A stretch of 64,000 bases of DNA, taken from positions 51,167 to 115,166 of the forward strand of contig NZ_BMBA01000011.1 of NCBI RefSeq assembly GCF_017312485.1, in the 5' to 3' direction. Shown one piece after another: positions 19,011 to 27,471 of the stretch. Made by a program: the position numbers and the translations under genes. Origin of the DNA: Clostridium zeae (GTDB lineage Bacteria > Bacillota > Clostridia > Clostridiales > Clostridiaceae). The notes beneath the pieces are model-generated. The model worked only from the letters and a program-made list of their open reading frames with translations, did no database searches and had not been told where the DNA came from. Every line of letters starts with the position of its first letter. Position 1 is the first letter of the stretch.

Positions 19011-19387
19011 AAAATACACTTACGTCACTTTTTATTTTTCTATGCGTCTTAAGTTTCATTATTTATTCTCATAGTAATCTCATCAAGGTATGTGATGCAG
19101 TGAATGAAAAGTGTACAGTTCTTGAAAAAAGCCTTCAAGAAGACGATTGGGAAGATTCTTATAAGCTTTCAGTTGAACTTAAAGAATATATAGAGAAAAG
19201 CTTTGAGCCTCTTTCAGTTTATATTAATCACCAAGAAAGTGACCTCTTGATAAATGAATCACTTAAACTATCTCAATACAGCAAATATAAAGATAAATCT
19301 GAAGCTCTTTCAAGCATCCATCTTATAAAGTACTCTACCAAAGCAATAAAAGCTCTTCAAACGCCTACTATACAAAATATATTTTAA
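19007..19387 (+). CDS. DUF4363-family small membrane-anchored protein
   Basis: 126 residues: one N-terminal membrane anchor (about 5-22), then a helical outward-facing domain. Small DUF4363 proteins commonly follow a DUF421 gene in clostridia, and here the start overlaps the DUF421 stop by 4 bases, so translation is coupled. The two products probably form a membrane complex; the function is unknown. Confidence 0.75.
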   Translation: MKNTLTSLFIFLCVLSFIIYSHSNLIKVCDAVNEKCTVLEKSLQEDDWEDSYKLSVELKEYIEKSFEPLSVYINHQESDLLINESLKLSQYSKYKDKSEALSSIHLIKYSTKAIKALQTPTIQNIF

Positions 19388-19432
19388 AATTATTTTTATT
19401 ATTTTCTGGTAGAAAATATAAAAATAATAGTA

Positions 19433-19438
19433 TATAAT
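19433..19438 (+). promoter_or_regulatory. Probable -10 box of fba
   Basis: TATAAT in TATATAATG, followed 6 nt later by the structured leader. The -35 region (about 19410) is poorly matched. Transcription would begin near 19444, putting the hairpin at the very 5' end of the mRNA. Confidence 0.4.
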
Positions 19439-19443
19439 GTAAT

Positions 19444-19484
19444 CAAGGGATAAATAGTCCCACTGGGACTCGTAAAGTCCCTTG
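19444..19484 (+). promoter_or_regulatory. Nested hairpin at the 5' end of the fba message
   Basis: Outer stem CAAGGGA (19444-19450) with TCCCTTG (19478-19484); inner stem AGTCCC (19456-19461) with GGGACT (19465-19470) closed by a 3-nt loop. There is no T run directly after it, so it is not a standard terminator. It may protect the mRNA or act as a leader control. Confidence 0.6.
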
Positions 19485-19522
19485 CCATATGATTTTTTAT
19501 AGAGAAGAAAGGTGGTATAAAC

Positions 19523-20389
19523 ATGTCATTAGTAAGTGCTAAAGAAATGTTAAATAAAGCTAGAGATGGGAAATACGCTGTTGGTCAATTCAACATCAAC
19601 AATTTAGAATGGACTAAAGCTATACTTTTAACTGCTCAAGAAAATAACTCACCAGTAATCCTTGGTGTATCTGAAGGTGCTGGAAAGTACATGGGCGGAT
19701 ATAAGACTGTTGTAGGAATGGTTAATGGATTATTAGAAGAATTAAAGATAACTGTTCCAGTAGCATTACACTTAGACCACGGTAGCTACGAAGGATCTTA
19801 CAAAGCTATGGAAGCTGGATTCTCATCAATCATGTTTGATGGATCTCACTATCCAATAGATGAAAATATAGCAAAGACAACTGAATTAGTTAAAGTAACT
19901 GGTGAAAGAGGACTTTCATTAGAAGCTGAAGTTGGTTCAATCGGTGGAGAAGAAGACGGAGTTGTTGGAGCAGGAGAAATCGCTGATCCAAACGAATGTA
20001 AGCAAATCTCTGATTTAGGAGTAACAATGCTTGCTGCTGGTATCGGAAACATCCACGGAAAATACCCTGCAAACTGGAAAGGCTTAGCTTTCGATGCATT
20101 AAGCCAAATCAATGATGTTACAGGTGATGTTCCACTAGTTCTACACGGTGGTACAGGTATACCTGCAGAAATGATCAAAAAAGCTATATCTTTAGGAGTT
20201 GCAAAAATAAATGTTAACACTGAATGTCAATTAGCATTTGCTGAAGCTACTCGTAAGTATATAGAATCAGGTAAAGACCTAGAAGGAAAGGGATTTGACC
20301 CACGTAAACTTTTAGGACCAGGATTCGAAGCTATAAAAGCTACAGTTAAAGAAAAGATGGAACTTTTCGGTTCAGTTAACCAAGCTTAA
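19523..20389 (+). CDS. fba: Class II fructose-1,6-bisphosphate aldolase
   Basis: 288 residues. It splits fructose 1,6-bisphosphate into two triose phosphates in glycolysis and works in reverse in gluconeogenesis. Class II features: ALHLDHGSYE with H83, D85 and H86 near the zinc site, GSIGGEEDG in the activating loop, and LHGGTGIP with the later zinc His. AAGAAAGGTGG precedes the ATG. Codon choice is noticeably stricter than in neighbours (few rare codons), as usual for highly expressed glycolytic genes. It has its own promoter, structured leader and terminator. Confidence 0.95.
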   Translation: MSLVSAKEMLNKARDGKYAVGQFNINNLEWTKAILLTAQENNSPVILGVSEGAGKYMGGYKTVVGMVNGLLEELKITVPVALHLDHGSYEGSYKAMEAGFSSIMFDGSHYPIDENIAKTTELVKVTGERGLSLEAEVGSIGGEEDGVVGAGEIADPNECKQISDLGVTMLAAGIGNIHGKYPANWKGLAFDALSQINDVTGDVPLVLHGGTGIPAEMIKKAISLGVAKINVNTECQLAFAEATRKYIESGKDLEGKGFDPRKLLGPGFEAIKATVKEKMELFGSVNQA

Positions 20390-20394
20390 TATGA

Positions 20395-20428
20395 AAAACA
20401 GTGATCATGTTGATCACTGTTTTTTTAT
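20395..20428 (+). terminator. Terminator of fba
   Basis: AACAGTGATCA pairs perfectly with TGATCACTGTT around TGT, followed by seven T, beginning about 7 nt after the stop. Confidence 0.9.
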
Positions 20429-20450
20429 TTACTTAAAGACTTTTGCAAGT

Positions 20451-21908
20451 TTAACTTATATTATCTATAGTTGGTAGGTTGATTATAAACTTAGTTCCTT
20501 TCCCAAGCTCACTTTCTATTCCTATATTTCCTCCATGAAGTTCTATAACCTTTTTAGTAATAGCCATTCCTAAACCACTACCTCCATCAGACCTTCTAGC
20601 ACTATCTCCTCTTGTAAATTCATTAAAGATAGTCTTTCTAACTTCTTCTGATATTCCAATTCCATCATCTTCTATAGACATAATTATCTTATTTTCTTCT
20701 TTTATCAAAAAGAAGTTTAAAGATGTACCTGGTGGATTATACTTAAGTGCATTTATTATTATATTTGATATAGCACGATACAGTTCATCTCTATCAAAGC
20801 TATACTTTATATATTCTTCTCTTACGTCCACATTATAATTAAAATTGCACTTTTCAAAGTCTGGAATAAATCCTATTATGCTTTCCCTAAAGAAATTAGC
20901 TAAATCACCTTCTATGAGATTAAGCTTATAGGATGGAGCATCCATCTTTGAAAAAGTAAATAACTCATCTATTAAATAATTCATCCTGTTAGATTTCTCG
21001 TATATATAATTTAAGTACTTTTTCTTCTTTTCTTCATCTACAACAAGCCCATCATTTAAAGCTCTTGCATAGCCTTGAATAGATGTTATTGGTGTTTTTA
21101 AATCATGAGAGATATCAGCTATAATCATTCTCTTACTTTCCTCGGCGAGTTTTTTCTGAGCTTCTGCCTCTTGTATTCTCTTAGACATATCATTAAGCGC
21201 ATCTCTTATCATAGCAAGCTCACTATCAGCCTTACACTTAATTCTATAATCATACTCACCAGTACTTATAGTTTGTATACCTTTTACTATATGTTTAATT
21301 GGATTGCTTATCTGCTTCGCAACTATTTTACTAAGTATAAACATTATAATCAAAAGTATAAGCGCTGCACCGCTAAAGATTGAGGTAGTAAACATCTCTA
21401 TTTCCTTCTCAAGGGGAGAACCACTCATCTGTCCTCCAAAGGTCATATCACCACTTTTCGGTGGGAACTTAACAAGGCAAATATAGTTATTGCCATCCTG
21501 CCCTTTAAAGGCGGCTGCTGAATAAGTTACTCTGTTAAAATCAAAGCTTGATTTTAGATCTGTAGAAGTATAGTTAATAAGTTGCTCTTCTGTGTATTCA
21601 TTTATACTATCCTTCTTATCACCTTTTACAAAAACAACTTTATTATCCTTCAGTATCTCTACCCATCCACCACTTTTTTCTATGTATGTTGAATCAATCT
21701 TTTTGTAATCACTGCATACAATAGCCTTTGCTGTAGACTTTGGAAAATCATTTTCATTATGTCTTCTTGCTGAAAATAGAGTAAAAAACGCAAGGGCTAT
21801 TATAAGAGTAAAAAGAAGAACTATGGTTACGACACCAAATATAAAATACCCCAACATTATTTTTAGATATATGCTCTTAGGTTTTCTTTTCCTCTTAAAT
21901 GTTTTCAT
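20451..21908 (-). CDS. Sensor histidine kinase with HAMP domain
   Basis: 485 residues: membrane segment at about 18-45, an extracytoplasmic sensor of about 125 residues, a second membrane segment (178-197), HAMP (about 198-250), HisKA with the phosphorylated H268 in ISHDLKTP, and an HATPase domain with N, G1 (EDDGIGI) and G2 (GSGLGMAI) boxes. It begins immediately after the response regulator, so the pair is one unit. The sensor is larger than that of intramembrane-sensing BceS kinases. The adjacent MacB-like exporter is the natural candidate target. Confidence 0.92.
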   Translation of the reverse strand: MKTFKRKRKPKSIYLKIMLGYFIFGVVTIVLLFTLIIALAFFTLFSARRHNENDFPKSTAKAIVCSDYKKIDSTYIEKSGGWVEILKDNKVVFVKGDKKDSINEYTEEQLINYTSTDLKSSFDFNRVTYSAAAFKGQDGNNYICLVKFPPKSGDMTFGGQMSGSPLEKEIEMFTTSIFSGAALILLIIMFILSKIVAKQISNPIKHIVKGIQTISTGEYDYRIKCKADSELAMIRDALNDMSKRIQEAEAQKKLAEESKRMIIADISHDLKTPITSIQGYARALNDGLVVDEEKKKKYLNYIYEKSNRMNYLIDELFTFSKMDAPSYKLNLIEGDLANFFRESIIGFIPDFEKCNFNYNVDVREEYIKYSFDRDELYRAISNIIINALKYNPPGTSLNFFLIKEENKIIMSIEDDGIGISEEVRKTIFNEFTRGDSARRSDGGSGLGMAITKKVIELHGGNIGIESELGKGTKFIINLPTIDNIS

Positions 21909-22622
21909 CTAGTCCACCTTTGACTTTCCAGTAAACTTGTACCCTAATCCTCTCACAGTCTTTAGATATTCTGGTTTTTTAGGATTATCTTCAATCTTAT
22001 CTCTAAGATTACTTATATGAACCATTATGGTATTGTCATCACCGTAATATACTTCTTCCCATACAGTTTCAAATATTTGCTTCTTAGTAAATACCTTATC
22101 AACATTTTTTATAAAAAGACTAAGTATTTTGTATTCAGTTGAAGTAAGTTCTAAAAGCTTACCACCTTTGAAAGCCTCACAGCTTTCTTCATCAAGCTCA
22201 ATATCCCCATACACTATTCTTTCTGTCTTCTGCCCATTATCGTTATCACCTTTTAAAAGGTAATACCTTCTAAGCTGTGCTTGAACTCTAGCAATTAGTT
22301 CAAGTGGATTAAAAGGCTTAGTTACATAGTCATCTGCCCCCAGTCCTAATCCTAATATCTTATCACTGAAATCATTTTTTGCAGATATTAATATTATTGG
22401 TATATTAAGCTTTTCTCTTGCCTTTTTTATTAGCTGATACCCATCAATACCTGGCATCATTATATCGAATATGGCTAAATCAATGTTTTTTTCACACATG
22501 ATATTCCATGCATCTATTCCGTTGAAACATTTTATTATGTTGTAGTCTTCCTTCTCAAGATAAAGTTCCACTAGTTCAACTATCTCAACTTCATCATCAG
22601 CAATTAATATGTTCTTTGCCAT
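21909..22622 (-). CDS. OmpR/PhoB-family response regulator
   Basis: 237 residues: a receiver domain with DDE at 9-11, phosphoacceptor D53 and the conserved Lys in YVTKPF, then a winged-helix DNA-binding domain ending in TVRGLGYKF. The start is the ATG at 22620-22622 with GGGGG upstream. An open frame runs 40 codons further upstream, but that part is translated from a tandem DNA repeat and is not homologous to receivers. The direct repeats just before the gene may be its own binding sites. Confidence 0.92.
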   Translation of the reverse strand: MAKNILIADDEVEIVELVELYLEKEDYNIIKCFNGIDAWNIMCEKNIDLAIFDIMMPGIDGYQLIKKAREKLNIPIILISAKNDFSDKILGLGLGADDYVTKPFNPLELIARVQAQLRRYYLLKGDNDNGQKTERIVYGDIELDEESCEAFKGGKLLELTSTEYKILSLFIKNVDKVFTKKQIFETVWEEVYYGDDNTIMVHISNLRDKIEDNPKKPEYLKTVRGLGYKFTGKSKVD

Positions 22623-22632
22623 AAATACCCCC

Positions 22633-22674
22633 AAATTAGATTTATAGTAATCTAAATTAGATTTGTAGTAATCA
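22633..22674. promoter_or_regulatory. 21-bp tandem repeat before the response regulator
   Basis: Two adjacent 21-base units, AAATTAGATTTATAGTAATCT and AAATTAGATTTGTAGTAATCA, differing at two positions, start 10 nt upstream of the regulator gene. Two-turn spacing is typical for tandem binding by OmpR-type regulators, so autoregulation is a fair guess. Confidence 0.5.
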
Positions 22675-22743
22675 AATCCAATTATTACTATACATTTTTT
22701 TCTAGTTATAGAAATATTATAATTTACTGAGGTCTTAGGCACA

Positions 22744-22777
22744 AGAAAAAATTTGCTCCACCTAAAGGTGAAGCAAA
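22744..22777 (-). terminator. Terminator between the ABC exporter and the two-component genes
   Basis: TTTGCTCCACCT pairs with AGGTGAAGCAAA with only a 2-nt loop and one mismatch; on the minus strand a run of six T follows. It separates the exporter operon from the regulator-kinase operon. Confidence 0.8.
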
Positions 22778-22858
22778 CTATCTATGATTTATTATAATCA
22801 TTATAAATAAATTTGTGCTATTATCCACAAGTCATCTCATTTACATTCAAACTTCTTA

Positions 22859-24166
22859 CTACTCATAGCTTAATATCTCTACTACATTTAACTTTGCAGC
22901 CCTACCTGCTGGTATTATCCCTGCAAAGAATGCTACAACTACCGATACTCCAAGTGCTATTAAGACATTATTAATATTTAAAGTTAAGGTTAAAGTACTA
23001 GATATTGACTTCATATATAAGTTTATTCCATATATTGCCGCTGAGGATGATAAACATCCCACTAAGCCACCTAGTAGACCTAAAACTAAACATTGAAATA
23101 TAAATATATAACGTATTTGATTCTTTGAAGCTCCTACTGCTTTCATTACTCCAATGGATTTTTTCTTTTCTTGAATAGTCATTGTCATGGTATTTATAAG
23201 TCCTAAGCTAGCAACTAGAAGCACTATAATACCTGCTACTGCAAGTATGCTCTTTACAACCTTAGTCATAGAATTTACCATATCAAGCATCTCAACCATG
23301 TTAGAAGCAGAATACCCTAAATCTTTTCTTATCTTATCAGTGATAGGCTTTACACTATCTTCATTCTTAGCCATCAATGCTACCCCTGAATATCCTTTTT
23401 CACTTAAGTAATTATCTTTATCTTCATAATAGCCTTGAATTTTATTTACTAAGTCTTCCGAAGCTAAGATCTCATTTCCGAAATCACTTTTACCTTTAAC
23501 TACTCCAACAATCTTTCCATCAATAGAATAAGGCTTCTTAATCTCAACTCCATTAATCTTAGGGAACTCAACTTTTAGTGTTATCTTTTTACCTATAACA
23601 GATTTATAATCTGTTATTCCTACCTTGCTTAAGTACTTTTCACCTACAACAACCTCATCATTTTTCCCTGAAAGTTCGCTGCCATAAGTTATTTCATTAT
23701 CTGTTTTATAATCAAAATCAAAAGACATTCCAACTATATTAGTACTCTTCTTCTTTATACTACTATTTCCTTCAATATCTACACCAGTTATCTGTGAGTT
23801 AAGGTAAGCATATAGCTTATCCACTCCATCCAACTTTGACATCTTTGTTAAAGTATCTTTGTCAATTTTCTTAAATTTATCTTCTTTCTTTTCAGAAGTA
23901 GTTGATGTGCTACTAGTTCCTGTATTCACTGTAACATTAACCGGAGAAGATACCTTATCATACTTCTCTGGTTGTACACTAATCTGCTTCGTATCTCCAA
24001 AACTTGAAAATAAATTAGAAGCTCCTTTATTTATAGAATCTCCTACCCCCATCATAGTAACCATTAAAAAACTTCCGACCGATAAAGCTACTACTGTTAA
24101 AACAGTTCTAATCTTTCTTTTTCTTATATCATTTACTGCCATTGAAAATCCATCTGATAGTTTCAT
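22859..24166 (-). CDS. MacB/FtsX-type ABC exporter permease (second)
   Basis: 435 residues: an N-terminal membrane helix (about 20-42) with RKIRTVLTVVALSVGSFL, an extracellular MacB-like domain of about 250 residues, and three C-terminal FtsX helices. The conserved turn MTIQEKKKSIGVMKAVGAS precedes the last pair. The Ser/Thr-rich stretch NTGTSSTSTTSEKK lies in the outer domain. It starts 13 nt after the first permease on the same strand. The two are clearly homologous and likely form a heterodimer. Confidence 0.88.
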   Translation of the reverse strand: MKLSDGFSMAVNDIRKRKIRTVLTVVALSVGSFLMVTMMGVGDSINKGASNLFSSFGDTKQISVQPEKYDKVSSPVNVTVNTGTSSTSTTSEKKEDKFKKIDKDTLTKMSKLDGVDKLYAYLNSQITGVDIEGNSSIKKKSTNIVGMSFDFDYKTDNEITYGSELSGKNDEVVVGEKYLSKVGITDYKSVIGKKITLKVEFPKINGVEIKKPYSIDGKIVGVVKGKSDFGNEILASEDLVNKIQGYYEDKDNYLSEKGYSGVALMAKNEDSVKPITDKIRKDLGYSASNMVEMLDMVNSMTKVVKSILAVAGIIVLLVASLGLINTMTMTIQEKKKSIGVMKAVGASKNQIRYIFIFQCLVLGLLGGLVGCLSSSAAIYGINLYMKSISSTLTLTLNINNVLIALGVSVVVAFFAGIIPAGRAAKLNVVEILSYE

Positions 24167-24179
24167 TTATCTTCCCCTC

Positions 24180-25502
24180 CTAACCCTTAAGCGCATCGAT
24201 AGGATCTAATCTTGATGCTCTCATAGCTGGGTATAATCCTGCTAACACTGCAATAACTATAGAGAAGCCTAACGTAGTACCTATCAGCCATAGCGGTATG
24301 TTAAAATTCAAACTCATGCTTATATCTTTAGATTTTAAATAAGCTTCTAATCCGAATTCTATTACCTTAAATATTCCTAGGCTTAGAACAATACCAGTAA
24401 CTCCACCTAAGAAGCCTATGGTGCCTGATTGAACTAAGAATATATTTCTTATGCTCAAATTGTTTGCTCCTACTGACTTCATTACACCAATACTTCTAGT
24501 TCTTTCATATATTGCCATTACCATTGTATTTACTATACCTAAAGCAGCAACAAATAACACTATTATTCCAAGTACTGATAAAGCTAAACTGATGTTATCA
24601 AAAGCTTTTGTTATCTCTTTTATCATATCTTGATTAGAAACTGCTTGGTATCCTTCTGCAAGTACTGCATTTTTTACTTTTTCAACATTATTAATGTCAT
24701 CTGCTGAAATTTGAACAGAACTAAAACCTTTTTCTTTTTCGTAGTTTTCTACTAATTCTGTTAAACCAATTATTTCAGCTGCATCTTTAGATGAAGTTAT
24801 TATGCTGTTTCCAGGTAATAACTTTTTATTTACAACTCCAACAACCTTTAGATTCTTCTCTACGGGTTTTATAGAAATTCCTTTAGCTTTATCAACTATT
24901 ATTGATATATTTTTACCTACAGCATCTTCTGCTTTACTATAACCTAAAGTAGAAAGCATATCTTCACTTATAATTGCTTCAGCTTTAGAATCTTTATTTA
25001 ACATACTTCCACTTACTATGGTCTTTAAATTCTCATCTTTTTCTGCTTTTTTCTTATTCTCTATCTCATCTTGAAAGAATATTGAGTGGTTTAAATCAAA
25101 ACCTTGTATGCTAAAGGAACCTTCCTTCGTACTGTCATTTATCTTAAGCTTTTCCACCATAGTAGACATAGACGCCTTTAATTCCTTAGCACCACTTATA
25201 GCACCGAACTTGTCTAACATACTGCTGTCAATCTTTTTAAAATTCTTTTCATTCCATTCTTCATAATCTGCAACATTATCTAACTCTTCAGCATCTTTCT
25301 TTATAGAAGATACAGTAATAACCTTAGAACTTAACTCTCCATTCATAGCATCAACTATAAAATTCTTTAAAGTAAAACCAAGTCCTACCATTATAAGTAC
25401 TAACATTGTGCCGATAGCTATACCTAGTGAAGTTAAAAAGGTTCTTCCTTTCCTTCTTTTTAGGTCCTGAAGGGCCATGCCTATATTGTCCCTAAATCGC
25501 AT
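24180..25502 (-). CDS. MacB/FtsX-type ABC exporter permease (first)
   Basis: 440 residues with the same four-helix layout as its neighbour: N-terminal RRKGRTFLTSLGIAIGTMLV, a large extracellular domain, and AIYERTRSIGVMKSVGAN before the C-terminal helices. MacB-like systems drive export or extraction of peptides and lipoproteins from the outer face of the membrane; they do not translocate substrate through the bilayer in the usual way. The start overlaps the ATPase stop by 11 bases, implying coupled translation. Confidence 0.88.
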   Translation of the reverse strand: MRFRDNIGMALQDLKRRKGRTFLTSLGIAIGTMLVLIMVGLGFTLKNFIVDAMNGELSSKVITVSSIKKDAEELDNVADYEEWNEKNFKKIDSSMLDKFGAISGAKELKASMSTMVEKLKINDSTKEGSFSIQGFDLNHSIFFQDEIENKKKAEKDENLKTIVSGSMLNKDSKAEAIISEDMLSTLGYSKAEDAVGKNISIIVDKAKGISIKPVEKNLKVVGVVNKKLLPGNSIITSSKDAAEIIGLTELVENYEKEKGFSSVQISADDINNVEKVKNAVLAEGYQAVSNQDMIKEITKAFDNISLALSVLGIIVLFVAALGIVNTMVMAIYERTRSIGVMKSVGANNLSIRNIFLVQSGTIGFLGGVTGIVLSLGIFKVIEFGLEAYLKSKDISMSLNFNIPLWLIGTTLGFSIVIAVLAGLYPAMRASRLDPIDALKG

Positions 25503-26190
25503 TTTCTATTCCCCTTTCAGTAACCAAATCATCAGTTATAACACCATCCATGATCTTTATCATTCTCTTTGCCTTTTTAGCTTCAACCTGATTGTGAGTA
25601 ACCATTATTATTGTGTAGCCCTTATCATTTAATTCTTGGAACAAGTTCATTATATTTTCACCAGTTTTAGAATCTAAGTTACCAGTAGGCTCATCAGCAA
25701 AGATAATCTGAGGATTATTTACTATGGCCCTAGCAATAGAAACTCTCTGTCTCTGTCCACCAGACATCTCAGTAGGTTTATGCTTAACCTTGTCCTTTAA
25801 GCCAACAAGTTCTAAAGCTTTAAGAGCCCTCTCTTTTCTTTCCTTTTTCCCTACTCCAGAAAATATAAGTGGCATCATAACATTTTCTAATGCAGTTTGA
25901 GTGTTCTCTAAGTTAAAGGCCTGAAATACAAATCCGATCTTTTCATTTCTGTATTTAGCCATATCTTTATCCTTAAGCTTCGCAATATCCTTACCATCAA
26001 CCTCTATACTTCCCTTTGTTGGAGTATCTAGCCCCCCTACAAGATGCATCAAAGTTGATTTACCTGATCCGGATGGTCCAACTATAGCCACAAACTCCCC
26101 ATCTTGAATATTAAAAGACACTTTATTTAAAGCTATTACTTTTTCCTTTCCCATCCTATAAACCTTTGATAACTCTTTTATCTCAATCAT
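25492..26190 (-). CDS. ABC exporter ATPase, MacB/LolD type
   Basis: 232 residues. Walker A GPSGSGKST at 38-46, Q-loop in FVFQAFNLE, signature SGGQRQR, Walker B IIFADEPTGNLDS and the H-loop MVTHN are all intact. EPTGNLDS is characteristic of the MacB/LolD/FtsE subfamily. The start is the ATG at 26188-26190 with GGGAGG upstream. It is the first gene of the exporter operon, whose promoter should lie in the 26191-26330 gap. Confidence 0.92.
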   Translation of the reverse strand: MIEIKELSKVYRMGKEKVIALNKVSFNIQDGEFVAIVGPSGSGKSTLMHLVGGLDTPTKGSIEVDGKDIAKLKDKDMAKYRNEKIGFVFQAFNLENTQTALENVMMPLIFSGVGKKERKERALKALELVGLKDKVKHKPTEMSGGQRQRVSIARAIVNNPQIIFADEPTGNLDSKTGENIMNLFQELNDKGYTIIMVTHNQVEAKKAKRMIKIMDGVITDDLVTERGIENAI

Positions 26191-26336
26191 CTTTATCCTC
26201 CCAAAACCATTATTACTTTTAGTAGCAATCATTATTTCAACGTTTATCTACATTATTAATTCTAACCACTTTTGTTTAAGTGGTTATTAATACTATCTTA
26301 AGATTACCTTAAGATTGAATTCTAGAATAGATAGCA

Positions 26337-26387
26337 AAAAGAGAATTTTAACCACCTTTGCTTAGGATACTTAAAATTCTCTCTTTA
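26337..26387 (-). terminator. Terminator of the siderophore-binding lipoprotein gene
   Basis: AAAAGAGAATTTTAA pairs with TTAAAATTCTCTCTTT around a 19-nt loop, about 18 nt after the stop on the minus strand. Confidence 0.7.
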
Positions 26388-26404
26388 TTAGTTTGTATTA
26401 ATGT

Positions 26405-27352
26405 TTATAACTTTCCCTCTTTTGCAAATTTTTCAAGATCATCAAGCATTAAATTAGCTGCTTTAACTCCTCCTGAAGTATTCCATATTGCATCATTTAC
26501 CTTATATGCTTTTCCATTCTTAACTACACTTAATGATTTAAATAGCGGATCCTGAACCCATTCTTGTTCCCTAGCTTCACCTTTTCCGTCACCAGTTTCG
26601 TAAGTATAGTAGAACATTATATCGCCATCAGCTTCTTTTATTCTTTCTTTTCCTATCTCTTTAACAAAGTCTGTTCCTTGTTGAGAATCTGGTCTTGCAA
26701 ACCCAATTTCCTTTAATATTGTTCCTGCAAATGTATCGCCTAGATAAAGTCTAGTTTTTCCTGACATAAATCTAACTAGTGATATTTTATTATTAAGCTT
26801 ATCTTTATTATCTTCTTTAATCTTTTGCACTCTGTCATCAAACTTTTTTACTATATTCTCGCCTTCTGCTTCTTTACCAAACACTTTTGCATAGAACTTA
26901 AAATTGTCTTTCCATGCACCTCTTAAAGTGTCAGAATATACTGTTGGCGCGATAGCACTTAATTGTGAATAAATCTTTTCATGTCTCATCTTGTTACCGA
27001 TAATTAGATCAGGCTTTAAAGCTGCAACAGCTTCTAAATTAACATTGCTTTCTTGTCCAACATCTTTGACGTCTTTCATTTCATTGGCAATATGACTGTA
27101 CCAAGTTCCTGTACCTGTCCAAGAACTTACTGCACCTACAGGTTTAATACCAAGCTCTAATAAATCCTCTGTTCCTTCATTTGTTAATATAACAACCCTT
27201 TTAGGGTTAATAGGCACATCTGTGCTTCCCATTGTATGAGTAATACTTCTTGTACCTTTTGTATTGGTTACTTCTTGTTTTTTACTACATCCTGCAAAAA
27301 CTCCAATTGTTACAACTGAACATAGTAAAAATGAAAAAATTTTCTTTTTCAT
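26405..27352 (-). CDS. Iron-siderophore ABC transporter substrate-binding lipoprotein
   Basis: 315 residues. It captures a ferric siderophore outside the cell and passes it to the FecCD-type permeases encoded divergently. A lipoprotein signal ends in FAGC, with C22 the lipidated residue. The mature part has the class III binding-protein pattern: NPKRVVILTNEGTEDLLELGIKPVG, NLEAVAALKPDLIIG, and a C-terminal NTSGGVKAANLMLDDL. The specific siderophore cannot be told. A Fur-like site lies just before the start, so it should be iron-repressed. Confidence 0.9.
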   Translation of the reverse strand: MKKKIFSFLLCSVVTIGVFAGCSKKQEVTNTKGTRSITHTMGSTDVPINPKRVVILTNEGTEDLLELGIKPVGAVSSWTGTGTWYSHIANEMKDVKDVGQESNVNLEAVAALKPDLIIGNKMRHEKIYSQLSAIAPTVYSDTLRGAWKDNFKFYAKVFGKEAEGENIVKKFDDRVQKIKEDNKDKLNNKISLVRFMSGKTRLYLGDTFAGTILKEIGFARPDSQQGTDFVKEIGKERIKEADGDIMFYYTYETGDGKGEAREQEWVQDPLFKSLSVVKNGKAYKVNDAIWNTSGGVKAANLMLDDLEKFAKEGKL

Positions 27353-27375
27353 TGGTAATCCCCCTTGTTTTCATT

Positions 27376-27394
27376 AAAATTGATTATCATTTAC
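27376..27394. promoter_or_regulatory. Fur box of the binding-protein promoter
   Basis: The window AAAATTGATTATCATTTAC matches 14 of 19 positions of the classical GATAATGATTATCATTATC, including the whole GATTATCATT core. It lies about 25 nt before the binding-protein start. Confidence 0.7.
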
Positions 27395-27422
27395 AAAAGC
27401 CGAGTCTTATGATATCATAGTT

Positions 27423-27441
27423 GATATTGATTTTCAATAGC
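27423..27441. promoter_or_regulatory. Fur box of the permease operon
   Basis: GATATTGATTTTCAATAGC matches 15 of 19 positions of the Fur consensus. It lies about 30 nt before the FecC-like start. Two boxes in a divergent gap fit coordinated iron control of both transcripts. Confidence 0.65.
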
Positions 27442-27471
27442 GTTTTTTATTTTTTTGAAAGGGGCTCTATT

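Noticed and set aside
22623..22742. 40-codon N-terminal extension of the response regulator
   Set aside because: It is translated from the tandem DNA repeat (DYYKSNL twice), lacks homology to receivers, and the ATG at 22622 has a good ribosome site.
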